Origin: Rotaria sp. Silwood1
Taxonomy: Eukaryota > Rotifera > Eurotatoria > Philodinida > Philodinidae
NCBI GenBank assembly: GCA_905250075.1
Contig: CAJNOP010000218.1
Coordinates: forward strand, 161,881 to 225,880
DNA: 64,000 nt
Direction of reading: 5' to 3'
Positions 1 through 11,191 of the stretch are shown in pieces; within the stretch, counting starts at the first letter, position 1; each line of letters opens with the position of its first letter. The translations under genes were made by a program, and so were the position numbers. Under the pieces are notes generated by a model. That model was not told the DNA's origin and did not search any database. It was given only the letters and a program-made list of their open reading frames with translations.

Positions 1-2734
1 AAAAAAAAAAACAATAAAATCAAACAATTTTGTTTTGTTTTTTTTTGTCTTGTTAATAATTTTATTAATTCATGAAGATTTTAGTAAATAAAAAAAACAA
101 AAAAAATGAAATTTTCTTTTTAGCATATTTGTGTATGATTATATTTCCATTACATAGCTTGTTGTTTTTTTTTTACCTATTGAATATCTTTATGTTAACT
201 GACCGTGTCTTTTCCTCTCTCTTTCTCGCGCGCGAGCGTTAAATATAATGTTGATCAAGAGAAAAAAGAAGAGTATTGATCTTGACAATATGTCATATTA
301 AATTAAGATACCATTCATCAAAATCATATATTATAAGAATATTTCTTTTTTTTTCCATTAGCACTGTTGCGTATGATGTGATAGAATTGTTTTTCAGCAT
401 TCTTAAATTATTTTATTTAGAAAATAATTTTTTTTTATATTTGATTTTTTATCAGGTTAACTTAAGATATAATCACAATATTTTGTTTCTTTTTTTTTTA
501 AATTTATTTCTAAACACAATAGAGTACTTTTTTTTGTCATACAAATTTTCTTTTCTATCAATATAATATGAATATTCAAGTAGTCAGTTTTGCTATTACT
601 AATGGAGCTTTTTTTTTTATAAAACACGATCTAAGCGAAGTGTTGAAGTATATATAATATATAGTAGAAATTTGTATTTCTCACTTCATAGACCTTGATA
701 GATATAACTATAGAAATGTTATAGACCGTGACAGACATTGGTTGATATACGATCAAAGGACATCATATCAACAAATGTCTTGTTATAAGATATGAACTAT
801 TTTCTTATTGCTTTTCTGAAGGATTAAGTAAAATGATGGTGAAATACTTATGAGCTTCTAATTCGTCAAAAGTTTGAAGGTGAATTTTTACTATGTTGTA
901 AATATGATTTAATTTATGTAAAAGGACAGAAATTTGTACAAGATTCGATAAGTTCATGTTTTCTAGAAATCTGAGAAGTTAGATACGACCCATGATAGTT
1001 ACGAATGATGAAGTATGTTTAAATTTCCAAAAAACAAAGTAAATTTTTTAAAAATGAAAATTTACATCGTAACAACATTATCTATCAAAAACAACAATGA
1101 GCAGTTTTTAGAAAATTACCAAGAAACTTTGACAATGTCCGAAACTTCATTCAATATATTATGTGAATATGTATATGAGTGAAAAGCACAACCATTGTAG
1201 CGCTTTGTCGTGAATATAAAAACTCCTATAAGTCGAGTTGTATTCAATCGATTTTAACAAAACTTCTTTTTGCTTTAATGGTCATACATTTCTGAAAAAA
1301 AAATCAAGTTTCCAACTGTTTTTAATTTCTGAGAAATCATAGCGATAGGTCAAGTATATAACTTCTGACATCTATTAACATAGTGTAGAGTGATAGTTTT
1401 TGCAATATTCATATACGGAATCTAATTGGTATATCTAGTAGAAATTTCAGAAATTTTCTGACATATGTTGTGTCTTGAAACAATTCGTTTCGATCGATAT
1501 ATTTCCGAAGCTTCCAAGTGGTATACTATTTCTATGGAAGTAATTCTTGAACTTGAATTATTTATGACGGATATTTACTTTATCAGAAGTTTGAATACTG
1601 CACTGTTGATGAACCAAACATTGACTAGGAATCTGTTATCAACACTTCTTGAATCTTTTAAATATAGATATGTGAAATTGAGCTTATTAATATACTTTCA
1701 TTGAAGAAACTATCGAATTTTTGAAGGAGTTGACAAAAAAAACTTTCATAAGACATGTATTGATATTATTTTAATAGGCAGTTTGATATTAAAAAACTTA
1801 TGTAAAATTCAGAATCGCGAGGAAATAGAATCTGATAATTTCTAGCGTAATCTCAACTGACTATTATTAATTCATTAGTTCTTAAAATTTATCTTTCATT
1901 AATGTATATGTATACAGATTTTTCGGCTCAAAATAGAAATTCATTTTTTTTGTTCACTAATAGAAAACATTTAGAATAAATGAAATTCGATATAATCAAG
2001 GAATTATAACTAAACAGTGAAAAGCATGATTTGCATTGATATTTTGCGTTCGTTTAATTTAGATACTATTCTGTAGTTTCAGTAGTGAATTTAACAAAGT
2101 ATTTTAACAGACTTCTTTTCAGATGTTCAGTTCTAACGATGTAAAACTCTTATGAACAAATATTTTTTCTACTATTATTTAAGACAGTATAATTTTATTT
2201 TCTAAGAAACATATCATTCGAGTAGTAAAATTCAATTCTATTAAAATTTATTCTAAAACAAGTTCTTAAATATAGAATTCAAATGTCATATATTTGCAAT
2301 CATTCAATGATTTTATTTATTTATCACTATCGATATATATCAATCTTCCTGCCTAAAGCTCATCCGATCCAAAAATATTGGATCTAGTTTTGAACTGTAT
2401 CTCTAATTTGAACGAAATTTTTAAATCAAAGTTCAAGAATAGCTTCAAAATAAGTTGTTTCTCGCTATTATATATAGTTAGTCAGTTAATTACATGAAAA
2501 TCGAAATCAGTTTAATTATGTTGTTCTTCTTCTACTTACCACAAAAATCTTATTAATAAAATTTAAATTATGAAATATTTTTAAATATTTTATCAATCAA
2601 GAAGAAGAAGAAAGAAAATGTATTCTTAAAGAAAGAAAAAAAAATGAACGAAGAAGCAACATAAAACGTCAATAGACAAACAATATGCAGCTAGATACAA
2701 CTATATATATATATTATATATATTGAAGTTCAAT
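1..2734. other. AT-rich intergenic DNA, no gene seen
   Basis: No reading frame with coding character is visible. The stretch is homopolymer-rich and AT-rich throughout. About 1160-1400 is a diverged copy of a dispersed repeat that occurs again near 25180-25405. A small CG-rich spot with the run CGCGCGCGAGCG lies near 228-239. It may be a regulatory patch, but nothing else supports that. Confidence 0.6.
1160..1400 (+). repeat. Dispersed repeat, copy 1
   Basis: This segment shares an ordered series of short blocks with 25180-25405. The blocks are ATATGAGTGAA followed by a GCRCMACC block, then CTATAAGT, CATTTCTGAAAAAAA, a TCAAGTTT/TCAGGTTT block, GAGAAATCATAGC versus GAGATATCATAGC, and AACTTCTGAC versus AGCTTCTAAC. 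The order and spacing are conserved and overall similarity looks like about 65-70 percent by eye. This is an old copy of an unclassified dispersed repeat. I see no terminal repeats or reading frame. Confidence 0.5.
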
Positions 2735-5149
2735 TTAACCAATGGATATAGTCACATTAATAGCTAAATTACCATTTTCACTAAATAGTAATGCTGTTGC
2801 TCCATCAAATACAAGACAATCACTAAGAAGTATAGCTTGTTGAATACCATCATGAATAGATTTAGGTGTACTTTCCCATGTTAATCGTCGTTTACTACCA
2901 TTTAATTCTAAACGATAAACAAATTTTTCTGCTTGTTGTCGACTACCAATTAATTGAACAATAGCAAAAAATTGTTGTTCTTGTTTTTCTAATACAAGCA
3001 TAAAATGATGTCCAAAACATGATTGCATCATAACCTAGATAATACAAAATAAAAGAAAAAGTTGGTTTTTATTTTTATTTTTATCATACCCAATCAACTG
3101 CTCCAGGTAAAGTAATATCCGTTGCTAAAAATACAATATCTTCACCTTGTAATGTTGTTATTGATTTATGTGCAAGCCATAGATGTTGCATAACATTTTC
3201 AAGACTTCCTTGCCATTTACATGATGCACCCGGACATGGACACATATACTTAAAAAAAAACACACACACACAAACATTACAACGTAAATTATATGAAAAC
3301 TAAAAATTTTTATAATTAATTATTTACCGGACGAAAATCACAACAATCTTCATGTTCTAATTTATGTTTATGCATTAGACTTAATAAACAACCATTTGTT
3401 TGATATTTACAAGGAAATACTATTGTATCAGCTACTTTTTCCATACCCAAATTACGAATGTTACCTATATATGTAAGTATTGAAGTTATAAAGTATGTAA
3501 GTAAAGAAGAAAATTCATATAGTTAATTTGATATAGTAACGCTAAACTCATAGAAATCAATTGAAAGTAGGGATCTGCAAAATAACGTTTTTCTGGTCCC
3601 GGTGTTTATTATAGCTAAAATTTTCTATTTTTATATGTATCACAACTCATGATCGACTTTTCTTCAGACTACAATCACACTATATACATGTCGATTGGCA
3701 TAGTACTATTTGAGGATGAAAGAAATATCTGTAATCTGAAGAAGTACCTAAGAATTTGTATGATTAGGACTAAAATCTTTAGGGCTAGTTCCAGAATTTT
3801 TTTGCAAGATTAAACCTAGGTTTTATGTTTTTTCCTATTGCCAACAAGTAGCAAAATTTTTCTCAAATATACATGATTATCACAGTAAAACTAATCGATT
3901 CATGCTAACGGTAGTAGAATAATGGTAAAACATTGTACAAATAAGGGACGTTTAAAGTGTGATTGAGTTTAATCTATGTATATTGTGTTTTGCATACTTG
4001 GAAACCTGCTCAACTTCCCAACAAATTCGATTCTTAATAACAGAACTGTGATTTGTACAAGGCTTTTATCGGATTTGAAAACAAAAATAGTCGATTTACA
4101 GATTTTTTTTTGTATCAGGACATAGTAAAAAATGTGAAAATATATATTAGAGATACTTGGTAAAAAGAAGCTGACCGGGATCGGGACCATTTTGCAGATC
4201 CCTAATTGAAAGACTAATTATTTTGTTTTCTTGTTCTTTTGAAAAATACTCCTGAAAAGAGTTAGAGATCATAGTTTATTGCTGTTGAGATACTAGATTC
4301 TTACGATATTATCATTCCGACTTAAAATTTTATATAGTGACAAATCTCAATGAGAAAAATTTATTATGAAAGTTTCAGATCTTCGGATTGCTCCTATTCT
4401 GAAATAAGAATCTGGGAATCTACCCGTGTGTACCAGCGATGTACAAACATGCGCTTTTACGATAATTGTATCCTAGAATAGGAACATCAAAGAGATTTGA
4501 AAGTTTCAAGTCGAAATTCCGCACTCAGTTTTTCTAATGGTTCTGAGAGGAACATAACACTGTGCTTAGAAAATATCGCAAAAATGCAGTATCTCAATAG
4601 TAATAAGCTATGGTCTCGAACNNNNNNNNNNAAAAAAGAGTGTGCATGAAATAATTGATTTCGTTATCTGTTAGTATTAAATTTTATCTTACCTAACGGT
4701 CCACGACACGTTGGACATGATGAAAGTTTTTGTCGACATTGTGAACAAACAATATGTCCTGATTGACATTGAAGAATAGGTGGTAAAGCATAATCAAAAC
4801 AAACAGGACATTCAAATAAATTAACTAAATCTTGATGTTGATTAGAATTATTTGATGTTATTCCTATTGAATTATTATTACTATTTCCTGTTGCTATATT
4901 ACATGATGCTGCTGTTGCTGATGATAAACTTCCAGCAGGCATTAAATTTGTATTAGAATTATTTGTTGTTGTTGTTGTTGTTGTTGCTGATATTGATTGA
5001 CAATTAGATGATGTTGATAAATTTATTGAACAAGTTGTTGTACTAGAATGTGATGAATTTGTATTTGGAGCAATAGCTGCACCAAGACGATCATGAACAG
5101 TAAACGTTGTGGAATTTCCATTATTGTTACTGTTGCTTTTCATCATCAT
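2735..5149 (-). CDS. siah: SIAH-family E3 ubiquitin-protein ligase (seven in absentia), four exons
   Basis: This is a RING-type E3 ligase of the SINA/SIAH family. Known members work as cytosolic or nuclear dimers that bind substrates through a TRAF-like domain and target them to the proteasome. Exons on the minus strand are 5149-4693, 3464-3328, 3248-3090 and 3034-2735, with intron phases 1, 0 and 0. They sum to 1053 nt (350 aa). Exon 1 encodes a Ser/Thr/Asn-rich N-terminal extension of about 110 residues and then the RING: Cys114, Cys117, Cys128, His132, Cys135, Cys138, Cys145 and Cys148, in the family context [20 protein letters not shown]. Exon 2 carries the [11 protein letters not shown] segment and the first SIAH zinc-finger residues. 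Exon 3 has the [20 protein letters not shown] and [15 protein letters not shown] signatures. Exon 4 ends the substrate-binding domain with [12 protein letters not shown]. Vertebrate SIAH1 is about 282 aa, so the extra length is N-terminal. A loop before [11 protein letters not shown] is about five residues shorter than in vertebrates. The first of three consecutive ATGs is taken as the start. Intron 1 contains a 10-N gap. Confidence 0.95.
4622..4631. other. Assembly gap (10 N)
   Basis: Ten ambiguous bases lie inside intron 1 of the SIAH gene. The coding exons on either side are intact and in phase, so the gap does not affect the predicted protein. Confidence 0.99.
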
Positions 5150-7293
5150 TTACATATATTTTATAGTACAAAAAAAAGAACAAGAAATATAACAAAAAAA
5201 AAACAAAACAAAACTATACACAGGGAGAATGGCGTTAAAGTGAGAATAAAAGGCTTTGTTTTTTTTGTATTATAATTGACAGGATCCTTTCACTGTTTAA
5301 GAAGTTTATGTATATAAGAAAACAAACGGTTAGAAGAAAAACAAAACAAAACAAAACAAAACTATCGATAAATAACAAAATCCAATCGATACCGAAGCCT
5401 TTCGATTACTGTTGATATCAAGATCGAATAAATATCATTGTATGTCGTCATAATCAAGACTATTAGAATTTTTACATAATAATGTGTTTTTTTTTCTTAT
5501 GTCATGCTGATTTGTTTTGAATAAGAATTATCCAATACAAGGACAGAATAAATAAACAAAACAACATGAGTAGCTTGATCTTTTAAGCCAATCAAATAAA
5601 TTAGTTGCCTTTATAGAGACTGACATCTATATTGATATAGCATAATTTCCATTCGAACTTTTTTTTGTCTTATGAAGAAAATTGGAAATTTTGAAAAATA
5701 ATATTTTTATTTATAGTAACCATAAATATTCTCGTGAGCATTGTACGATTAAAATCGATGAATCATCAATCTCACATCATTTAATGTAATAAATAATTAA
5801 TGATACAAAGATTCTTCCTATTTTTTTTGTTGAATATGCATATATGCATTCAGATTTACATGAAATACATTGTAGACTGAAAAATATTTATATTTTAGAC
5901 CAGTGATTTATCTACTGAGTGGGCGCCGCCCACCTGAAATTTTGACTCGCCCACTCGGGAAACGAACCCTAGATAAAACACTATTTTAGACTTGTTCATG
6001 AGAATTTATGAAATTTCTCGTTAAAAATTTCATTGAAGTCTTCTTAAGAAATGCTCTAGGAAAAAACATGAGAACCAACAGATATTGAATTTGAACCTAA
6101 ATAGAATTATTACTTTTGTGTATCAGACAACAATCTAAACTATGACAATCTAATAATATAATTCTGGTCAGCTAGGATGGACCGATCTGAGATACCTCTA
6201 AAAAATGATCTGTCATTTTTTTCTTGACACTTTTTTATACTGTTCAAATTAAGTCATATACTAATCGATAGAGCTAACTTTCTCCACAATAGTGTACATA
6301 TGACGTTTATCTTGAATCTTAAAAATGAATAAAAAACAAAAAGTCAAAGATATGTAAGAATACATGTGGATTGCAACTGATTGAACGAACTATAATCCTA
6401 TATGCTGTCTCCACAAACTAATATCCTTTGAAATAAGTAAATTTTGCTAGAATTTATAAAAGCAATACGCTAGTTTTCAAAAATCAGTCAGTGATGTTTC
6501 TATCGAGATTCAATTGTGGTCGTTACCTGAACTACACTTAATTCGGAAAATATTTTGAGATTGAATGTTACCCATTAATACTCTATGTATAAAGAAAAAG
6601 TTAATAACTTTTAAATGCACCAACTACTGCGATGATTATATTTCCATTTATGCAACACATTTGTTGCTGGAATCATTATGAATTCTAGCTTCGTCGATGA
6701 CATCGTTTTTTTTCAATATTCGTGTTACAACAATACTTTATTTCGAATTTATGATAATTCTTGTGTCATAATTGTTCCCTAGACATCAGGAAATTCGTGA
6801 AAAATAGTGAACTTTGTCTTTGCCTTCTACTACAGAATTATTTCCATAAACTTCAAAATAGCCATTGATTGCTAAGAATCTTATGGACTACACATTTGTA
6901 TATGTAAAAAAAAAGTTATGTACCATCAAAGCGGTGGACGTCGAAGACGAAATCATGAAGAAATAATTTCTGTTGAGATATGTCGGCATTTTCCTCACAA
7001 CTTGAATGTTTTTTAAGAATTATTCAGTTAAAAACTCTACTACATTTGCATCTTGTTGAGATCTACATATGGTCTACATCTTATTGATTTTTGAGAATGT
7101 TTTAAAAACTAGCAATATTCTTTCCAAAATTGAATAAAAACAAAAAAAAACACTATAATAAAAATTCTTGGAGTCTCTGAATATATAATTGCGATAAATA
7201 ACTTGAAATGTCGATTCGTGAATGAAAGCTAAGTAAACTTCCGTCAAGTCAAAGTTTAGTGTTTCTAAACATTTCTTACTATTGTGCACTAAA
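5150..7293. other. Intergenic region upstream of SIAH, with one MITE
   Basis: This interval holds the presumed promoter and 5' UTR of the minus-strand SIAH gene and the 3' flank of the gene at 7294-7815. It is AT-rich. No conserved coding frame is visible. The only structured item found is the 83-bp hAT-type MITE at 5901-5983. Confidence 0.55.
5893..5991. mobile_element. 83-bp hAT-type MITE with 8-bp target-site duplication
   Basis: The element spans 5901-5983. It is bounded by a perfect 8-bp direct repeat, TTTTAGAC, at 5893-5900 and 5984-5991. The ends are inverted copies of YAGTGNTTTATCTA: CAGTGATTTATCTA on the left and the complement of TAGATAAAACACTA on the right. An 8-bp duplication with ends fitting YARNG is the hallmark of hAT transposons. 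The interior contains inverted GAGTGGGCG and CGCCCACTC motifs. There is no coding capacity, so it is non-autonomous. Confidence 0.85.
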
Positions 7294-7815
7294 TTAAGAA
7301 GGTCTTATGTTTTGTAAGAGCCGCCCCACAACAGATATGTGACGGTTCTTCCTCAATCGAAAACGCATATCCATGAGGATCATAAGAGCCAGTAAAAGCA
7401 GTTTACTGTTTGCTTCCACAGCAACAAGTTCAACCATATATGTCAAATTTGGTTCATTGAGTCTGCGTTGAACACGCACTACAACATCACCATTTTCTCT
7501 TAATAGAGTATAGGTTCATCGATTTGTATTGATCTTATCGAGTTGTAATCTACCCATTGGTGTCTCAATGATTTGTCCATCAGTATGCATCGTGACAATA
7601 TTACGATCGTCACCAGTCAATTGAATTTTGTCAGGATAGATTTTGAAGCTGGTGCCATTATATATGCTTTCAAAATTTAGACATGGATGAAAGAGTGTTC
7701 GATATACACGATATACAGGTGTAGCCAGCGGACTGTTTTGTGATATCGTGTAACATTGCCTTTGCAGTAGTGAACCGGTGTAACCGGTTCGGTATGAGGT
7801 AGTTTCATTTGACAT
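7294..7815 (-). CDS. Two-exon 154-aa protein, weakly tubby-C-like (scramblase/LURP1 fold)
   Basis: Two minus-strand frames join through a 57-bp GT-AG intron (7497-7553). Exon 1 is 7815-7554, ending in phase 1 after ETPM. Exon 2 is 7496-7294, beginning with the last two bases of a Glu codon and running ENGDVVVRVQRRL to a TAA stop. The start is the first ATG of exon 1, and a TATATAAA lies about 25-30 bases upstream (7838-7845). The product looks like alternating short beta strands. Near the C-terminus is a hydrophobic helix, SKLLLLALMILMDMRF, followed by an Arg/Lys-rich tail. Strands capped by a buried C-terminal helix resemble tubby-C-like proteins (phospholipid scramblases, LURP-one-related), but I see no diagnostic motif. 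It could be a diverged member or an unrelated lineage-specific protein. The joined frame argues against a pseudogene. Confidence 0.5.
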
Positions 7816-8385
7816 GTCTTTGGCTTCATAGATTCGTTCTGTTGTTTATATACTTCGGTGTTATTAGTAATTGCGAAAGTTACATGAGATGACTAATTTC
7901 TTTCTTCGTCTTTTAAACTTAATTGCAATAATCATTAAGTATCTTTTTATAACGAGCTCTCTATTCATGAGTAAACAAGCGATACTCAGGCGAAGGAATT
8001 TTCTTTTTACTGTTGATTCACCTGTATAAATGAGGTACGACATCATGTGCATCAGGACAAAATCAATATTACTTAAGCATATGAAGTCGTTGTTTATTTT
8101 TCAAAGAGCTCTTATTATTTGAAAAAAGAGAATCTTCCAACTGATTTGCCAAAAATAGCAGTCTTTTCATCAAATAGTCGAGCATGATTTTGAATAATCG
8201 TCATCATTAGAAAGAAATTACCATGTAGCGAATATTAGAAATATAACTTTTTAAAAATAATAATATCTGAACTATCAATTATTTCACTAAATTTTTATTA
8301 ATATGTGTAACATTTCGTTCTTACTAAGAACATAATTATACATAAATTAGTTCAAGCAAAACATTTTTCTATAAAGAACCAAAGA

Positions 8386-8513
8386 AAAAGTAATATAAAA
8401 CAAAGAATTTCTTTCGTTCTGTCAACATTCAAATGTGAGAGAGAGAAGAATGAATCATTTGCATTGAAATATTGATAGAACGAAAGAAATTCTTCGTTTT
8501 ATATTACTTTTAA
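8386..8513. mobile_element. Palindromic foldback element (~128 bp)
   Basis: The left half (about 8386-8445) and right half (about 8455-8513) are inverted copies of AAAGTAATATAAAAC, AAAGAATTTCTTTCGTTCT and ATTCAAATG/CATTTGCATTG-like blocks. Only a few mismatches separate the arms over more than 50 bp. The middle carries a short GAGAGAGAGAAG spacer. This is consistent with a MITE or foldback element. I could not identify a clear target-site duplication, so the superfamily is unassigned. Confidence 0.6.
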
Positions 8514-8874
8514 TTTGTGTGTGATGATATTCTTAGTTACTTTTATTTAAATATTATACTATCAAATGACATAACTTCGTTATTTTCAATTATCTTCTTT
8601 GATCACTCCTTGCAGAAGGAACGAAAGTGTGTAGAAAAATCCAGAATAGACCAGATACAATCACGAAAGTAACTATCATCACTTATTTAGAACATGCGCA
8701 TCAGAAAAATAAAGCAGTATTTTGACACTTGAAGTTTGCGTTGCAGTTTGAAATGCTAGTTGTGAGATAAAGTTTCTATATTTGTGCTCATCAATGAAAA
8801 CATTTTCTAGCAATGTTCATTAGATGATTGTATTTTCAAAGTGAATTTTAGAATCTGATGTTTAAGATCAGTTG

Positions 8875-9057
8875 TTGGTCAGTCTATGGGTGAGAAATGT
8901 AGATGTGTCTTCTAAGAATTTTTCTCGGGATGTGAGTGAAAGGAATATACTTGTGACCACACCGATACCCACAGTACAGCAATTGACAACTATAACAGCT
9001 ACTCAGATCAATAGTAAAATGAGCAATATGTTAACCACTGAGAATACGGAAAACTAA
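8875..9057 (+). pseudogene. Possible isolated Thr-rich exon or relic
   Basis: This plus-strand stretch is less AT-biased than its surroundings and stays open to a TAA at 9055-9057. It ends in a Thr-rich segment of the form LTTITATQINSKMSNMLTT. No in-frame ATG is well placed at its 5' end, but AG dinucleotides at 8868-8882 could act as splice acceptors. It resembles the terminal part of a Thr-rich protein. No partner exon was found, so it may be a relic or chance. Confidence 0.2.
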
Positions 9058-9262
9058 GAAAGAAAGTAGCTTTGAAGGTCAATTACATGCCAGATCTATT
9101 GAAAATTGCTCATTAAAGTGCCCTTGTAGTTCGACTCGATCTTCGTATATTTCCTATTCTAATCATCATGTTTCGTATTGATGTCAATTTGAGAACTGTT
9201 GATATCACGAGTTGCAACTACAATGATGATACTAAGGGTATAGATTAGTGATCAGCAGAGTC

Positions 9263-9375
9263 AGACTTTTTCATTCCGAAACCCGACTCCGACTCCAAAA
9301 TAAATTTGTTCTTCCGATCCGATTCTAACTCCGATCCCGAAAATAATTGTTTTTTCGACTCCGACTTCGAAAACT
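9263..9375. repeat. Iterated CCGACT-type oligomer island
   Basis: Imperfect iterations of CCGACTCCGACTCC, CCGATCCGATTC, CCGATCCCGAAAA and CGACTCCGACTTCGAAAA sit in otherwise AT-rich DNA. The left edge reads TAGTGATCAGCAGAGTC, which resembles a hAT-type end. No matching right end or duplication was resolved. Confidence 0.5.
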
Positions 9376-9792
9376 TTTTTCTAATTTAGTAATAACACCT
9401 AATTCATATCCATGCTTGATATCCTAAAAGCAAAAAAAAGACTAAGAGATTCAATAAGAAAAAAACAGTTTATATTGTCATAGGACTTCTCTTTTCAAAG
9501 TTTTTTTTCGTAAACAACAAAAAATTATGAATAAGAAGGTTTTAACAGAAAAGGTACCTGAAAAATGAATATAAAATGGTGATCCATCACTAAAATTTGT
9601 TGAGAAATAGGGTCTGAGTAGGATTCTTCGGTTCATTTACATCTCACACGCATGTCATATTTTACACTTTATTCACCCATTTGATTACGATAACAGTTTT
9701 TTCTATCTTGCATCCGTTTGGTATCAACTAAATATTGATTACAAGAACGGCTTAACCACTTTATTTTAGTATAGTACATGACTCATCCATAT

Positions 9793-10212
9793 CATGGGGA
9801 ATTCGAATTTGTGACACAATCATATTCTTTAAAATCATCTCTATTTGTAACAAAATAAAATCAAACCGTTATATTTTATAATGGTATAGCGGTATAAGCA
9901 ATAAAGCGATGTAGAATGCATACTGAAGTATTCATTAGTCAGAAACTCTTCTGTCCACGTAACTCACATTTTATTTCTACGTCGTGGTGTGAAAGCGCGT
10001 AGCGCTCTTCGAATAGTCGCAACCGACATTGGTCTCTGTATACACAGTTTCGTCTATCTGCAGTTTCTTCTCACCGTAAATTGAACATCTCTAAAACTCT
10101 ACATCGCTATACCGCTATACTACTATAGTGGTATAACTATATACTACGTTGAATATTTCACTGCTTCTGATTGGTTGGTTTTGGCCTTTGTCGCAAATTC
10201 AAATTCCTCATC
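9793..10212. mobile_element. ~420-bp imperfect foldback element
   Basis: The outer ends pair as inverted copies: ATGGGGAATTCGAATTTGTG at the left and CGCAAATTCAAATTCCTCAT at the right. The inner parts pair through GGTATAGCGGTATA and GCGATGTAGA on the left with TCTACATCGC, TATACCGCTATA and a GTGGTATAAC-type block on the right. Each arm is about 115 bp and diverged. The spacer is unpaired and has no gene. It is best read as an old MITE or foldback transposon. A duplication was not resolved. Confidence 0.55.
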
Positions 10213-10998
10213 AACTCCGCTTTTTCGGATAAAACTAGTTACTATAATGCAATAACGAACTTAAAGAAAATGTGATTCTTTTCAGAAAATTTTTTGAATT
10301 TTCACATCTTTTTTAAAAGTCAATGTGCATCAGATACTGTCTGCATACTCACTCGGTTTGAAACATCAATACAAGATGAAAATGCCTCTCAATCTCGATC
10401 TAGTTTAGAGTTTCGTTCTGATTTTTCATCGATTGCAACTAGTGAATTAGTTCTTCTGTAACTAGCTCGTTCACATACAGAACGTAAGATACATTTCACA
10501 TAAATGTCATATTGACCAGGAAGTTTTTATTGCCTTATAGACCATTCGAGTACTGTATGAGCAAAGATCTCTCACAATATATTCTTGTAGTGATATCTAT
10601 TGATTGGCCATTATTAGTGGTTAATCGCTAAAACTAATATGATATTTGCAACATGGGAAAAGTTGAACTGAAAATTTTAATTTCTTGATGAAATATTATA
10701 TATTTATAATTTAAAGCATGTTATTATTTTAACATCCATTGTGAGATCATCAATGAACAAGAATAACTTGATATTTTTTCAAATTATTCATGTATATTAA
10801 ATATCCAATAAGAAATATGACCCATGGAAATTTTCATCAGTCTGTCGAAAACGTATAAAAGTAGTTAAAATCTTTACTATCCTATTTGTTCAATGCAGAA
10901 TAAGAAGTCTATAAAACGAAGGATAACTCATCACTTGATTTCGAACGAAAACAAATTATTAAGGGGATGCCAACGATAAAAAACAAGATAATCAATAA

Positions 10999-11191
10999 TG
11001 TAATAGTAGTGACGGAGCCAGGATTTTGAGCTGAGGGGGGGGCTCAGCCCCTCTGAGAGACCTTTGAGCCCCCTTTGGCGAATAAAATACATGCTTTACA
11101 AATTTTACTTGGGGGAGGGGGGAGCGCTCAAAGGTTTCTAAGGGGGGCTGAGCCCCTCCAGCTACTCCCTGGCTCCACCACCATGTAATAG
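10999..11191. mobile_element. 177-bp hAT-type MITE with 8-bp target-site duplication
   Basis: The element spans 11007-11183. A perfect 8-bp direct repeat, TGTAATAG, flanks it at 10999-11006 and 11184-11191. The ends are 16-bp inverted repeats matching at about 13 of 16 positions: TAGTGACGGAGCCAGG on the left and the complement of CCTGGCTCCACCACCA on the right. TAGTG fits the hAT YARNG end rule. Sub-terminal G-runs and C-runs (GGGGGGG, AGCCCC) also pair, so the whole element can fold on itself. It is non-autonomous. Confidence 0.85.

Larger units (their letters stand above)
7816..9792. other. AT-rich region with a palindromic element and a possible lone exon
   Basis: No confident gene is present. 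The region holds a roughly 128-bp near-perfect palindrome (8386-8513), an isolated Thr-rich open stretch ending at 9057, and a CCGACT-type oligomer island (9263-9375). Confidence 0.5.
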
